DNA of 64,000 nucleotides from Hofstenia miamia. Taxonomy: Eukaryota; Xenacoelomorpha; Acoela. Where the stretch lies: assembly GCA_004352715.1 (NCBI GenBank), contig SCFE01000039.1, positions 964,770 to 1,028,769 on the forward strand. Direction: 5' to 3'. A program made the position numbers and the translations under genes. Under the pieces are notes generated by a model. The model did no database searches, was not told the DNA's origin, and saw nothing but the letters and a program-made list of their open reading frames with translations. Each line of letters begins with the position of its first letter. The first letter of the stretch is position 1. Below are positions 24,385 through 35,700 of this stretch, piece by piece.

Positions 24385-27300
24385 GTAAGTATATTAACCT
24401 TGCACGCTTGCTGGCTCACCTAATTAGGTTTACAACGTAGTTCATAATTTTAATATACTACTTTGAACTATTTTAACTACTTTTGTTTGAAGTTGCCTGT
24501 AATTTTAGGTCATGGTGGCGTTAATCAATTGGGTGGTGTTTACGTTAACGGACGTCCACTACCAGATATTGTACGACAAAGAATTGTGGATTTGGCCCAG
24601 TCGGGTGTAAGACCTTGTGATATATCACGGCAGTTAAGAGTTAGTCATGGTTGTGTTTCAAAAATACTGGCCAGGTTATTTTTTAAATAATATATTGAAA
24701 TAAATCAAATTTCCAAATTTTTCTTAACTATAGATTTGCTTAGTTAAATAATCTTTTTTTTAGAAAACGGGAGATTGAAATAAAATATTATTAATTGTTA
24801 TGTTTAGATTTTATGAAACTGGTTCAATTAGACCAGGAGTCATTGGTGGTAGCAAACCAAAAGTTGCTACTCAACAAGTTGTTGAAAAGATATCAGATTA
24901 CAAACGTCAGAATCCCACAATGTTTGCTTGGGAAATCAGAGATCGCCTTCTAAGTGAAACCGTTTGTTCTCAAGACAATGTACCCAGTGTCAGTTCAATA
25001 AACAGGTACTTTCCACCGCATGTTATATACTCTGTCTTAACTTTACTTAAGTTTAACTTTAAATTTGTAAATACATTTGCTTAATTTAGATTTCTAATTT
25101 TTATAGAAATTATCAAATCCTACATTTGTACAGTTAAAGTTTTGTTTCGAATCAGTCGGTCATTTTATGTCTAATTTTTATACATTAGTTCATGTTATTT
25201 TTTATAACGGTTTTGATTTTTTCTCTGATTTCGAATCTCTAAGCTCATATGTTTTTTTACTCGAAGCTATTTTTAGCGTTTTTATGCAATTTTTGTATCT
25301 ATCGCATTTTTTTCTTTTGCATGATAATAAATTTCTCCTCATAGTTGCATTTTTATTTCTGTTAAAATTTGCTGTCAAAGTTTGTAGTTGCTGACAGTTT
25401 TGGCATGTTATTGTCTTTTCAAAGTGTGCTTATTTTTATGGTTGTTTTTTTAATGTCTTGTGCTCGTTTAATCGCACCTGTCACACTTTTTAAGATAGTT
25501 TTGATAATTTTATAACCTGATCTTCACGTGCAACCTTGCTTTTCTTGGGTTTATTACCAACGTAGAACCTAGATGGCGTTGACTTTAACATTAATTTTTA
25601 ATCACCTGCGTGGCAGCTAAATTTTTAGGACATTCTTCTCAAAATTTACAATTTTTTAAGTTTTTACAAGAAACTGCTCATAATATTTAAATATTTAAAT
25701 CTCACCAGCCTTATCAACAGATGAACCTACGTGTTGGGTATAAAAATTATATTCAATTTGAGTACAATCATTTTATGATTACATAACATTATTTTATATA
25801 TACACAGTCAATGAAAACTTTTAACATACGAATGATTAGTTTGTGACCTCAAGTAGTAATTTTGTATAATTTGACATATGCCTGTAGAAATTCGAATACT
25901 ATTAAAAATCTTTTCAAATTTCAATGACTTTCAAAATATATTAGCTATTTTTGACAATCCAAAAATTATAAAACCTTTATGGTTTTAATAATTCTTTTAG
26001 ACAAACTGTTTACAATATTTTTTCATTGATTTTTTAGAATCGTACGGAACAAAATAAGCGAAAAGGCTAAAGAAGATGAAACAAACGCCACAAATGATTG
26101 TTTGGATAAAACCAGCCAGTCCTATTCAATCAATGGTATATTGGGAATGTCTAGACTAGAAGGGGCTCCTGATTTATGCAGGAAAAGATCATATTACAAT
26201 ATCAGTACGTTTATTCAATTTTTTACAGCACATTCAGCTTGTGCGTGATGACAAATATATTACTGGCGGCATTTAGATTTCAGCGATACTAAACTGAAAC
26301 GTGAAGATGATTCATTTACGTTCGCTCAGCCTGGTTACGGTGCATATCCTCCCACTGCTGGTTGTTATCCACAAATCCATCATTCCAAACATTTCCCAGA
26401 TCGCACACAGATGCACGTAAGTGTATTTTTACCCAATTATTATACATTTCATGATGTTATCAGTATAACGCTATTTGATTTTAAACGCTTTCCAATGATT
26501 AAAGTAAATGTATTTTTTGTATTGTTTCTACCGTTGAAAAGGCAGTTATACAATGGTTTCTGCTGATTGTAAAGTGTATTTAAATTATTGCATTTAAAAT
26601 GTGTCTATTGCCAAATGACGATATTCAATTTACAATATTAGCAATTACTTTACAGTGTTTAACAAAAATGTTATTTAGGTGTTGAAATAAGCAATGCATG
26701 ATTTCCTATAATTCTAAATATGTATTAATTCGATTTTCCGCTTTACGCAAGATAGTTAAAGTCGTTTAGATTATCCAACAATTAGGCGTGGCCTTAAATA
26801 TTATTGCGTTGCCATGGAGTTTATATTATTAATGAGGTGAAATTTTCAAATGTTCACCTTACTGTTTTGCTACATTATTTTCAGATAATTTTTAGTTTGC
26901 TCATCTAATTTACCGTAGTAGCATACACCCTTACAGAATTATCCACAACTTTTCTATAGCATTTTGATTTATAACAAACATTGAAAGTATGCACAGCACA
27001 CTGCTTTTTGCAGCTCTCCAACTAAGGATCAGATTAAGTTATATTATTGAAAGCCAATTTTTTTTAAAAAATGGAAATGTTAAATGAGTTTTGACTTTAT
27101 TACAAAAATCGCTGTTGTACCCATTATGATTTATTGAAAGTGTAAAACCATAAGGTTTTGTGACGTTTCCTTTTTGAAAATTGCTAGTGGACACTACTGC
27201 TTGATGAGATGATTTTTGCATCGATTGTTTTATATATAGAATATATTTACAATGGTGTGGTAACAAATAATTTACAATTTTGCGTACATAGGGCATGATT

Positions 27301-28943
27301 GAATTTTTTTACTGAGAAAGATTTGATGCCGCAAAAATTGTATGTAGTAGCTCATTTTTTACGTTGTTGTTGTTAACAAAGTTATGTGTAAATTCAAAGA
27401 TATTTTAAGCTCTGAAAAAAGTTTTGAACTAAGTTGCATACATTTAGCATCACTAGAACTACTTTAAAATATACTTCAATATTGTGTATATATCTATACA
27501 ATCTTAAAAATCCTTAATTATTCCATTATTGCGGATGTGCAGTCGATGTTATTTTGATTGTATTTACAAACATTTAACTTTCAATAACTATTTTTCGATT
27601 TGTATGTTTTATATTACTTCGCACACTCCATAATTAATTTCTTTTGTTTTAGCCAATGGTGTCTGCGCCTCTTCATTCGTATTATGAAAAAATGTCATAC
27701 TTTTCAGCTGCTGCCGCTGCTGCAAGTCAATCAGTCAACAATCCAGTGGATTACCTTCCTCGTCATCCATATCCTCACAATCAGCCCACACCAGTTTTTA
27801 ACGATCCTATTTCACTACCAGATGAAAAGCCAGCCATGACCTCGGATATGAGTGCAGGTATTTTCTTATATATTTTGTAAAAACGTTTAACATGCGGAAC
27901 TTTGATAATCAGAAAGTGCAGTATTATAGCTGAGATTTTTGGTTTTATGATAGATTTTAATGTTATTTTTATAACTCGATTTCAGAAAAATGTATTTAAA
28001 AAATGCGAAATTGACGATCAACGTGCTATAGCAGCGATGTTCACGTGCAGACTGCGTAAAAAATTCTATTTTATAGTAAATAGTAATTTTATTGAGTCAG
28101 TATTTTCCTCCATAACGGCTCAATTGTGTAGAGTGTTGAGTTTGCCACTTACAATGTCTTTTTTTCTGAAGTAATTAGGTAATGCTTCATGGACTGCTTG
28201 AAATAATTAAGTAGTTGTTTGTAGTATTGTTCATTTAATTGTTTTAGGTAGCGCACGAGGTGACAAGACTTTTACAAAAAATCAACATCCTATCGCTCCC
28301 ATTCATGGCTTCATGCACAGTCGCGCAAATTCTTCTATGTATGCTTTTTATCCAGGTATGTTAATTTTAAATCTTTTAGTCAATTTTGCATATACGAGTA
28401 GCCAATAACTGTCAAAACTTTTTGGCAGAAAATAGTGCATATAACCAGAAATGAATTATTAAATTTAAATTATAAATATGCCATGTATTTTTTTCTGAAC
28501 CTATTTTAATTTTACTATTGTTACTATCAATTACTCAGAAATGATTGTTGTCTAGACATTATTCATTTTCTGTTTTTCAATTTAGAGAGCATGTATACAA
28601 TTGTAGTTGATGTTGTTACCTTTGAACAGTGTACATCGTTATCCAATCTTAGTTGATTATAAAAACGATTCCCTTCAAATGGATAGATTTTTTCATAACT
28701 TATTAAAAAAATTTAAAAAATCTTTACGCTGTTTGCTTGTTTGTAAAGCAGTTTCGAATCTAATTTTTATTGTTACTTTAATTTAATTCAATGTTAATAA
28801 TTTTCTCAATTTAGGCCAGGAATACTCTCCAGCATCATTTCAGACATATAGTGCCACTGGTGGCTCTTATCCCCCATCATCAACGACAGCCTCATTTATG
28901 CCACCCTCAGACAATTGGTCACGACTTGGTTCTGCTCTTAGAG
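24345..28943 (+). CDS. Pax2/5/8: Pax2/5/8 paired-box transcription factor
   Basis: A nuclear DNA-binding transcription factor; in other animals this class patterns nervous system, sensory and excretory tissue. Eight coding exons join in phase: 24345-24384, 24509-24674, 24808-25005, 26038-26204, 26277-26416, 27653-27857, 28248-28355 and 28815-28943. All introns are GT-AG. They encode 384 codons plus one base before an unresolved last exon. The paired domain starts at about residue 15 ([14 protein letters not shown]) and ends near SSINRIVRNK. The octapeptide YSINGILG follows, which with the paired-domain sequence points to Pax2/5/8 rather than Pax1/9, 3/7 or 4/6. [14 protein letters not shown] stretch is all that could remain of the partial homeodomain. 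The C-terminal half is rich in Tyr, Pro, Ser and Ala, typical of the transactivation region. Length is close to the vertebrate family. The end is uncertain: reading through the last donor would stop at 29048-29050, and several downstream acceptors give short phase-compatible ends. Confidence 0.95.
24509..24674 (+). CDS. Pax2/5/8: Pax2/5/8 coding exon 2 (N-terminal paired subdomain)
   Basis: A 166-base exon from TTTTAG|GTCATGG to GCCAG|GTTATT. It carries the N-terminal (PAI) half of the paired domain, including [18 protein letters not shown] and the recognition helix region [20 protein letters not shown]. The open frame continues briefly into the intron and stops there. Flanking introns are only 124 and 133 bases. 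Confidence 0.97.
24808..25005 (+). CDS. Pax2/5/8: Pax2/5/8 coding exon 3 (C-terminal paired subdomain)
   Basis: A 198-base exon from TGTTTAG|A to AACAG|GTACTT. It encodes [20 protein letters not shown], then the RED subdomain with [20 protein letters not shown] and ends at VPSVSSIN. Both boundaries fall where I recall them in vertebrate Pax2/5/8. The residues SETVCSQDN replace the more usual AEGICDNDT, a modest divergence in a tolerant loop. Confidence 0.97.
26038..26204 (+). CDS. Pax2/5/8: Pax2/5/8 coding exon 4 (octapeptide)
   Basis: A 167-base exon from TTTTTAG|AATCG to ATCA|GTACGT. It completes [14 protein letters not shown], a motif shared with invertebrate Pax2/5/8 proteins, and then carries the octapeptide [10 protein letters not shown], the Groucho-binding motif in this class. 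It ends with [10 protein letters not shown]. The preceding intron of 1032 bases contains a spurious Phe/Leu-rich ORF at 25167-25394. Confidence 0.95.
26277..26416 (+). CDS. Pax2/5/8: Pax2/5/8 coding exon 5 (linker)
   Basis: A 140-base exon encoding [20 protein letters not shown] and more Tyr/Pro-rich linker, ending at QMH|GTAAGT in phase 0. Two acceptors are possible. The AG ending at 26276 keeps the frame with exon 4 and gives a 72-base intron. The AG ending at 26283 would cause a stop. The first is chosen for that reason. Confidence 0.85.
27653..27857 (+). CDS. Pax2/5/8: Pax2/5/8 coding exon 6
   Basis: A 205-base exon from GTTTTAG|CCAATG to GCAG|GTATTTT. It reads [18 protein letters not shown], a six-alanine run and a Pro/His-rich stretch ending in MTSDMSA. 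The composition fits the Pax2/5/8 activation region. An overlapping ORF in another frame, beginning at 27600, is a shadow. Confidence 0.93.
28248..28355 (+). CDS. Pax2/5/8: Pax2/5/8 coding exon 7
   Basis: A 108-base exon, phase 1 at both ends, from TTTTAG|GTAGCG to CCAG|GTATGT. It encodes [20 protein letters not shown] followed by [14 protein letters not shown]. Because the length is a multiple of three it could be skipped without changing frame, as happens with C-terminal exons in vertebrate Pax genes; that is inference. Confidence 0.9.
28815..28943 (+). CDS. Pax2/5/8: Pax2/5/8 coding exon 8
   Basis: A 129-base exon, phase 1 at both ends, from CAATTTAG|GCCAGG to AGAG|GTATTT. It encodes [20 protein letters not shown] and ends [13 protein letters not shown]. 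The donor resembles that of exon 6. If unspliced, the frame runs 35 further codons to a TAA at 29048-29050. If spliced, terminal exons with good acceptors at about 29792, 30645 or 31172 give tails of 6 to 14 residues; sequence alone cannot choose. Confidence 0.88.
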
Positions 28944-29308
28944 GTATTTTAGCAATTATCCGAAAATTTGTGCCAATAAATGCATGTAAAAGGAAAGTGG
29001 AGAATGAGTTAGAATTATATAATCACAGAGTTAGTGCAATTAATATATAATTAAAGCTTCTCCTTCGTAAACACTATGCTTCACTGGTTTTGATATTGCG
29101 CCTATTTCCGATTGGCTGTTTGATGAGGCAAGCTTTCATCAGTGACCAATCGTGAAATTAATTCTAAGAAAATTACCTCTACCTTATTATCTTCAAAGTG
29201 TTTCCCTTAATAAGCTTTAAGCTAGTTAAATCAATCAACCATTTCTGATAGAGTTTTACTAAACTATTTAATACTTTAATTCTTTCGGTTAGATTAGTAT
29301 ATATACGC

Positions 29309-29353
<45 letters not shown>

Positions 29354-29518
29354 GTATATATATTTGTATGTATATATGTTTTATATATGTGTGTGTATTA
29401 TGTATGTATTATACTGTATATGCATTATACATATATATATTTTATATATATGTATCTATATATATATATATATATTTATTTGTCATATATGTATGTATTA
29501 TATATGTTATATATATTT

Positions 29519-29561
<43 letters not shown>

Positions 29562-32500
29562 TAACATATATATATATATATATAATGTTTAAATGTATTT
29601 GTTGTTTGGTGTTATAGAAAGGCTGTCAATTTTTAAAAATGATAATTTAATGGATTCTTACTTGTTTGTACTTTTTAAGAATTTTAACTAGGTTGCGAAC
29701 TAAGTGACTAAGTTCCCCATCAATTCAAAATTGTAAAAATATTTGAAAACTGGCGAATAAATATTGAAATTCAGCTGAAATGTTTTTTTTAGATTTGAAG
29801 AAATTCTACTAACATAACGTAAACAAATAAACTTTAATTCTTGCTCCTGCTAAGCACTTAATAGCTTCCATTTAAACTCTCAACTTAAATTTTAAGTGCA
29901 TGAATTTCAATAAGATGTGAAAAAATATTTATTTTTGGTAGTGTCAATTTAGATATTTTTTATTTTTTTATGAAAAATAACAGTTAAAAATTATTTTTAT
30001 GGATGTATTTTTAGTATGTTTAAATTCTAAAAGATAACCAGCAATACTTTTTTAAAATCTTTTTATTTTGTACCTTTTTTCATTTCAATTTGATTAAAAT
30101 TTCCTTCTAGACATTATTTTTCAAATGTAGTTTCTAATACACAATGCATGTCAAATTTTTCTTATCCTTTTCGTTTGAGAAGGATTAAACGAAACTATTT
30201 ATAAAAGTTCCAATCGTTATTCTCATTTTTTGGTATTTTTGTGTATAGTATTGTAAGCAGAGATTGACTAATAAAAGCAGAGTTCTTAAGTAAGAGAAGA
30301 GAGAGAATCAAGTTTTCAGTGTCAATTTTGCAATAGTCGTAATAATTGAATTTGTGAACGAGTCCCACAATGGTATTCCAAAATTGGTTCAATAAAAAAG
30401 ATCCAATATTCATTAAATACAACCAGTGAGGGAAAGGAGTTACTAGAAATCAGCTGATATATTATTGCTTGGAGGTTCAGTTATAGCATAGGAAAATTTC
30501 CACTAAGTAGCTGTTGCCAAGAATTTAAAGTTTGCCATTCTTTTTGAATTGCACAGTCATCTCCTAAATCTATCTTATTGATTAGAATGATGTGCTATTG
30601 TCTTTATCATTTCCATTCAAGACACTTTTGTTTTTTATTAGCTGACTTACATGCCTCTTTCTATAATTGATTTTGTAGATGATTTCAAGATTTTTAGAAG
30701 TTGAAGAATCATTATATGACGAACCTCAAAATTGTAACCAACACTTAAAAAGATTTAAGATTTTGTTGATTATCAAATCTTATATTTCTTCTTTTACTGT
30801 CTCGTGATAAATCAGTAGAGGTGGAAGATGGTTTGAAGATAGTTGTTTCAGTTTTTGAAGTTCGTTGGAAGACTATTGATTTTAATTTCCATTGTAGTAC
30901 TGCCATGTCCTCACCTAATAATAGATTTGTTGAAATAGAAAAAAAATTAAATTATTTAGAAATGCATTGTATTCGTCAAGTGATTTCTCTCTATCAAATA
31001 TTTGGAAAATTTGGTCAAGTTTAACAAAAACTGCAATATCAACAATTGTAAAACTACCATAAATATATAGACTGTCCCAGATTTTTTTACATTACCATTC
31101 ACTCTTGTCAAGTGCACAAGGCATTTTCCAATGATCAATTTGGTTTTTAATTTTTTTTGTTTTGTCTAGATAAAATGCACCACGTTAGAACAAAGCTAGT
31201 TTCAACACATTAATTTTCAAAAAAACTCACTCATTTCTTAATGTTTTAATTAAGTGTTTCACTTGTATAATTTATAGTAGAAATATTTTTTATTTTTGTA
31301 TAATATTAATTAATATTAACTACATGTTTCAGATAGCCGATTCAAATCTTTAAAATTTATAATTATACCACAGTAATTTTGTTTCTAGGCTTCTAAATTA
31401 CTAGAAATCAATAATGTTGAAAATTGCTAATGTTTATTCTAAATAGGAGAATATATATTATACTCAATACTATTAGTGCTCTCTACTGAAATTCCACCTA
31501 TTTTCTTTAACTCAAAGAGAACAAAATCTTTGATTCTGGCATTTATAGAACATCAAATTGATTTCATTCGTTTTATTTAATATATATATTTTATAATTTT
31601 TCTTAAAATACATTTGAACACTGGTATTGAATTCATGAACTAAAGATGTTTTCTATATGTTTATTTGTATACATATATTTTGAAACACTGCAGTGTTTAT
31701 TATTTGCTGTTTAGTATGACGTTGAATTCATCCACCGCCTTGTTGGTAAAGACTTGTAATACGAAGATTAGCTTTAAATTTGTCAATCAATTTTTGTATA
31801 ATATATTATATAAATTTTCATTTTATTTTATATGTTTTAAAAGGGGTATTTGTACAGCTCTGCTTGAAATTCTATTAATTTACAAACCTTCCATGCTCAT
31901 ATTAAGTTAATCTAAGTGAATTCTACAATTAAATTGTATAAATTCTTGATCCTAAATTATTGCGATTCTACTGTGATTCAATGTCTTTAAATTAATAAGT
32001 GCCATTTCTTGTGTTTACTGAACATTCAGTATTCAAAATATTTCTAATCTCTTTCAGCAAAAAGTGATATATAAAATCCCTAAGTTTTTACCTAGTTTGA
32101 TTCGTTAAAATTGGAATTCTAATTTGTCATATATTTAGTAACGATTCTGTACATATATAGAAATTGCTTTTCCTTCCCATTACTGTTTAAATAGACATAA
32201 TGATGTTTCATCTAATTTTAAAATGCACTGAAGATATCTGCCACAGTTGTGATTAATGTTAAGTAATTAAATATGAAATGTGACAATGTTTTAGTAAGCG
32301 GTCACTCAATAAGTGAATGTCAATAATGAGATTATGCATCACAACAAACCAATCTTTTTTGTCTGTTTTCATCGCAGTAATTTATCATTATATATTGTAA
32401 TATGGGATAATTAAAATATTAATATAATTTTCTGGAAAGGGAATCTCAATTTATGTTATAAGTTTTGTCTACATAATATAATACAACATAAATTTTAAAA

Positions 32501-33839
32501 TCAAGTTTGAATTTGAAACTTTAAATTAAACTTTAAGGAGTGTTGGGTTTAATCTCTGCGGCTTTGTTCTGAAATACTTATGGTTATAATTTACTTACTG
32601 CTCTTGTTTTATTACATGGTGAACCAGTTTACCTGATCAATTACATGAGCGGATCAATTACCTTCAAGTTTAGATTCAACATCTTGGGTAAAAGTTTTAA
32701 CATGTTGAATACATGATCAACATAGTTTGCAGGCAGCCATTATCTGATTTTTGAGTTGCTTTTATATTTGGACCACGAAACATTAACCGAGAATCTTCTA
32801 TTAACGGATGTGCAATTCCGTCGTTGAGTGGTTTATATAAATCATTGTTTTAATGTAAGTTATGCACTATTTAGAAGGGATAGATTTTTAAACACTACAA
32901 AAATCCAAAGGTGCAGGTTTTATATTTAATTCCAGTCATTCAATTCCAAACTAACGCAACGATATTAGGAGCAATAATGCATCAAATTTTGAATCTCCGG
33001 GTTGAAATTAATATTCCAAAATTTCACGTTTGAAAGATTATAAATGTCCGCATAAGTATTTCCCAAAAATTTTTATATGAAGAATTATCATTTGCTTGTC
33101 CTGAACATAAAGACAGTAATGTTCGGAGATTGGAAGTTAAATTATTTTAATAATACTCATAAATGAAAAATTTGTGTTTTGTACACATTTAATTTAATAG
33201 TAGCCAATAAACAATTGTCTACTAGAACCACAAAATCGAATAGGACACTAATTGACTACATTATATTATAGCTGAGAACAACAATTCATGCTATGAATAC
33301 ATCACTTCCGAATGCTCATTCTCTGAGCACTGTCTTACGTCTATCGAATTGCATAAGTCTTATTCACGCCATGAAATGGTTCAAAATATTTGAAAAGTGT
33401 GCTAAAGACATTTGATTTAAATCAACCCTTTCATCAGAAAATATAATAGTGTATCAATTGTTGAAAAAATTTAGTGAGGTCCATATTTGGTATTTGATAA
33501 TAGATTATAAAAGTGGAAATAATAGAAAATCAAAAGTACCTTAAACCTTGATAAATGTTTTGTAATGTTTGTAATTTGCAAAGGCTTAAAATAAACAATT
33601 ATTATTCAAAAAAGGAAAGTTTCAATTAATCATTTAATATTCTCCCGAATATTTTGCTTCTAATTGAAGTAATTGAATGGATCGATAATTATATTATCGG
33701 CAATTGATGGAGATGTATGAAATGATCACAAAAGTGTCTACAAATATTATTGAAAGAAAAGACATGCACACACTACAACAATGTTTAAGATATAAGCAAT
33801 CAAAAGTTTTTCATTGAAAACCGTTCTACAACTTGCTGA
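28944..33839. other. Pax2/5/8 3' region and intergenic sequence
   Basis: Contains a possible last Pax exon and 3' UTR, otherwise AT-rich sequence without recognised genes. An inverted CCAAT pair (ATTGG at 29111, CCAAT at 29146) resembles the cluster upstream of Pax. ORFs at 30195-30422 (minus), 30821-31024 (plus) and 31665-31910 (plus) show no family features and are judged chance. Confidence 0.4.
29311..29586. repeat. Long (TA)n-rich microsatellite block
   Basis: About 275 bases made almost only of TA dinucleotides with TATG and TTTA interruptions. The long Tyr/Ile/Met ORFs that cross it are products of the repeat and do not encode protein. Confidence 0.97.
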
Positions 33840-34437
33840 ATTTTAATAAAAACTTTAGACTAAGTGAGATATATTTCGCTCAATTTGAGCATCGTTAAAT
33901 TTAAAAAAAAGTTCCCTCTAAATATAACATATGATTAATCAAATACGAATAATAAATTATACTAAAAAAGGTGAGATATATTTATACAACGCGAAAGCTT
34001 AGTCAACACCTAGAAGTAAAATCAATGACAAAGATATCCGATAAGTCCAATGTTATCTACAAAATCCATTGCACCTATGGTGAGGACTATATTGGATATA
34101 GTAGCAGAAAAAAAAGCCGAAGAATAAAAGAACATGAAACTAAGTCAACAATATCAGAATCGCTAAGAAAATGTGGATTAAATTATGACATCAAAATTTT
34201 AAGATCAATCATCCCTAAAAATTTAAAAGTAATTGAAAGTATATACATTAGATCATAGCAACCAAGTCTTAACACCAAAGATGATTACATATATCAGCAC
34301 AAATTACCTCTAATCAACGTTTAATTATATATAGTATCTTTTAATTAAATAATGCATATTTAGAAGGAAAATTTTGTAAATTGACGATGCTCAAGTTGAG
34401 CGAAATATATCTCATTTAGTCTGTTTTTATTAAAATT
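33840..34437 (+). mobile_element. Penelope-like GIY-YIG remnant between inverted arms
   Basis: The plus-strand frame at 33971-34258 encodes a GIY-YIG-type endonuclease fragment like that at the C-terminus of Penelope-like retroelements: SNVIYKIHC, then EDYIGYSSRKKSRRIKEHE, then ISESLRKCG and a final ESIYI-S, with PSLNTKDD after a TAG at 34256-34258. No reverse transcriptase is visible upstream, so the copy is 5'-truncated. The fragment lies between inverted repeats of about 85 bases, 33840-33926 and 34353-34437. They share GAGATATATTTCGCTCAA-type sequence and a TCTAAATAT end. Terminal repeats in inverted orientation are known for Penelope-like elements. A related decayed family with the same domain is possible. 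Confidence 0.7.
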
Positions 34438-34599
34438 ATTAAAGATCCTTAACAACAATAACTTGCTGAATGTCGACTGCGACTTCACAGTGGACGTGTT
34501 TTTAAATCCTTTCAAGGGAAAATGTAAGACCTTTCTGAACTGAGGCAAATGAAGAAGCTGATATTTTCCAAACGTCAGTTTCAGTTTATGAGAGAATTT

Positions 34600-35700
34600 T
34601 TTCTACATCATCGGCGTACATCGCAGCAGCCCACTATTTTTTCCTCTTAATTACTGTAAGCACTGTTTTGTGATTGACTTTGGATTTCAGCTCTAAGGTG
34701 ACTCTATAAAATGCAGGAAGAGTGAATAGCGGGAATATTCTTCTGCGTTCACATGAGGAACATGTTGTCACATTGTTTGTATCTTGAAAACACGTGGACA
34801 ACAATTGAATGGCCTCATGATCCAACTTCAGTGAGAAGACAATTTGCTTTTTGGAAAGCGGAGTCCAATGTTACAATATCATTCTGTATCTTTTCTAGGC
34901 ACATTTGATCATCACCAATAAATTAGTAGACTGAAGCGAGATTCTCAGATGATTGAAGAAGTTTACTGCACCCAATGGTATCTTTAAATATTGCTTCAAC
35001 GGTTAGAAACAAAAGAAAAATGTGGTTCTCGGACAGAGCTATGTAGAATGCCAGGTTCTAAATCGTGACTTACTTCTTCCTCAAGAAAGACTGCAACAAT
35101 TTGTAAAAAATCATGGCGTTGAACCCAACCTGTTGGACACATCATCACAAACTTTGTCTTTTTTTCTATAGAGTTTACTTTTACAACTGTAGAAAATGGA
35201 AAAGATCTTTGGTTTGATGAGTAGATATATCATTTACAATATCATAAATATGATTTATTTCTTAAATTCCACATGCGTTGCTCAACACCAAGTTTAGTTG
35301 ATCGTTAAAACAGTGCACAGCTCTTGTAAGTGGAAACTTCTCTTGAAGGCTTGCAGCGCTTCCACGAAATAATTTCATTTTAATCTGTTTTGATTATCAT
35401 GGTAGCATTTCGGACTGCAGAAATAAACAAAGATTTGAAATAATTTGCAATTCCTCTGTAACGAAACAGAGCTCCAAATACTACCTCTCCGAAAACCGTA
35501 GGAGCATTCATGTAAATTTTTCCATCGTTCCAGTGACTTCGAAGAGGCAAGGAGTTCCGTTCACAAAGCAAGACAGTTTCAATTATTGGAATCAAGTTTC
35601 CGGCGTTGCTCTATTTGTTTCTTCTTTACAGTTTTGATTTGAACATCAATAACATGAGAATGGCTGCTGATTTCAAACACATTCTAGGATACTGACAAAG
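34600..35700 (-). pseudogene. Decayed hAT-type (DUF4371/ZMYM1-like) transposase
   Basis: Minus-strand frames give the signature order of hAT-derived proteins of the DUF4371 or 52-kDa-repressor type: KKKQIEQRRKL joined by a one-base shift to LIPIIETVLLCERNSLPLRS (35.5-35.6 kb), then VVFGALFRYRGIANYFKS and RNATMIIKTD, then MCPTGWVQRHDFLQIVAVFL (about 35.1 kb), then SENHIFLLFLTVEAIFKDTI and DIVTLDSAFQKANCLL (34.85-35.0 kb). Several frameshifts and stops disrupt it, so it is a fossil. The N-terminal zinc finger and the termini are not recognised. The PTRW-x-RHD-like motif and LIPIIET are strong family markers from recall. Confidence 0.7.

Noticed and set aside
25167-25394. 75-codon Phe/Leu-rich ORF resembling a membrane protein
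   Set aside because: Lies within Pax intron 3; T-rich intron sequence gives Phe and Leu codons by chance.
27600-27839. 79-codon ORF overlapping Pax exon 6 in another frame
   Set aside because: Shadow of the exon; the phase-0 frame joins to the neighbouring exons.
29342-29617. Overlapping 67-91 codon Tyr/Ile/Met-rich ORFs
   Set aside because: They are translations of a (TA)n microsatellite.
30821-31138. ORFs on both strands near 31 kb
   Set aside because: No recognisable motif; considered chance in AT-rich DNA, though an eroded transposon cannot be excluded.
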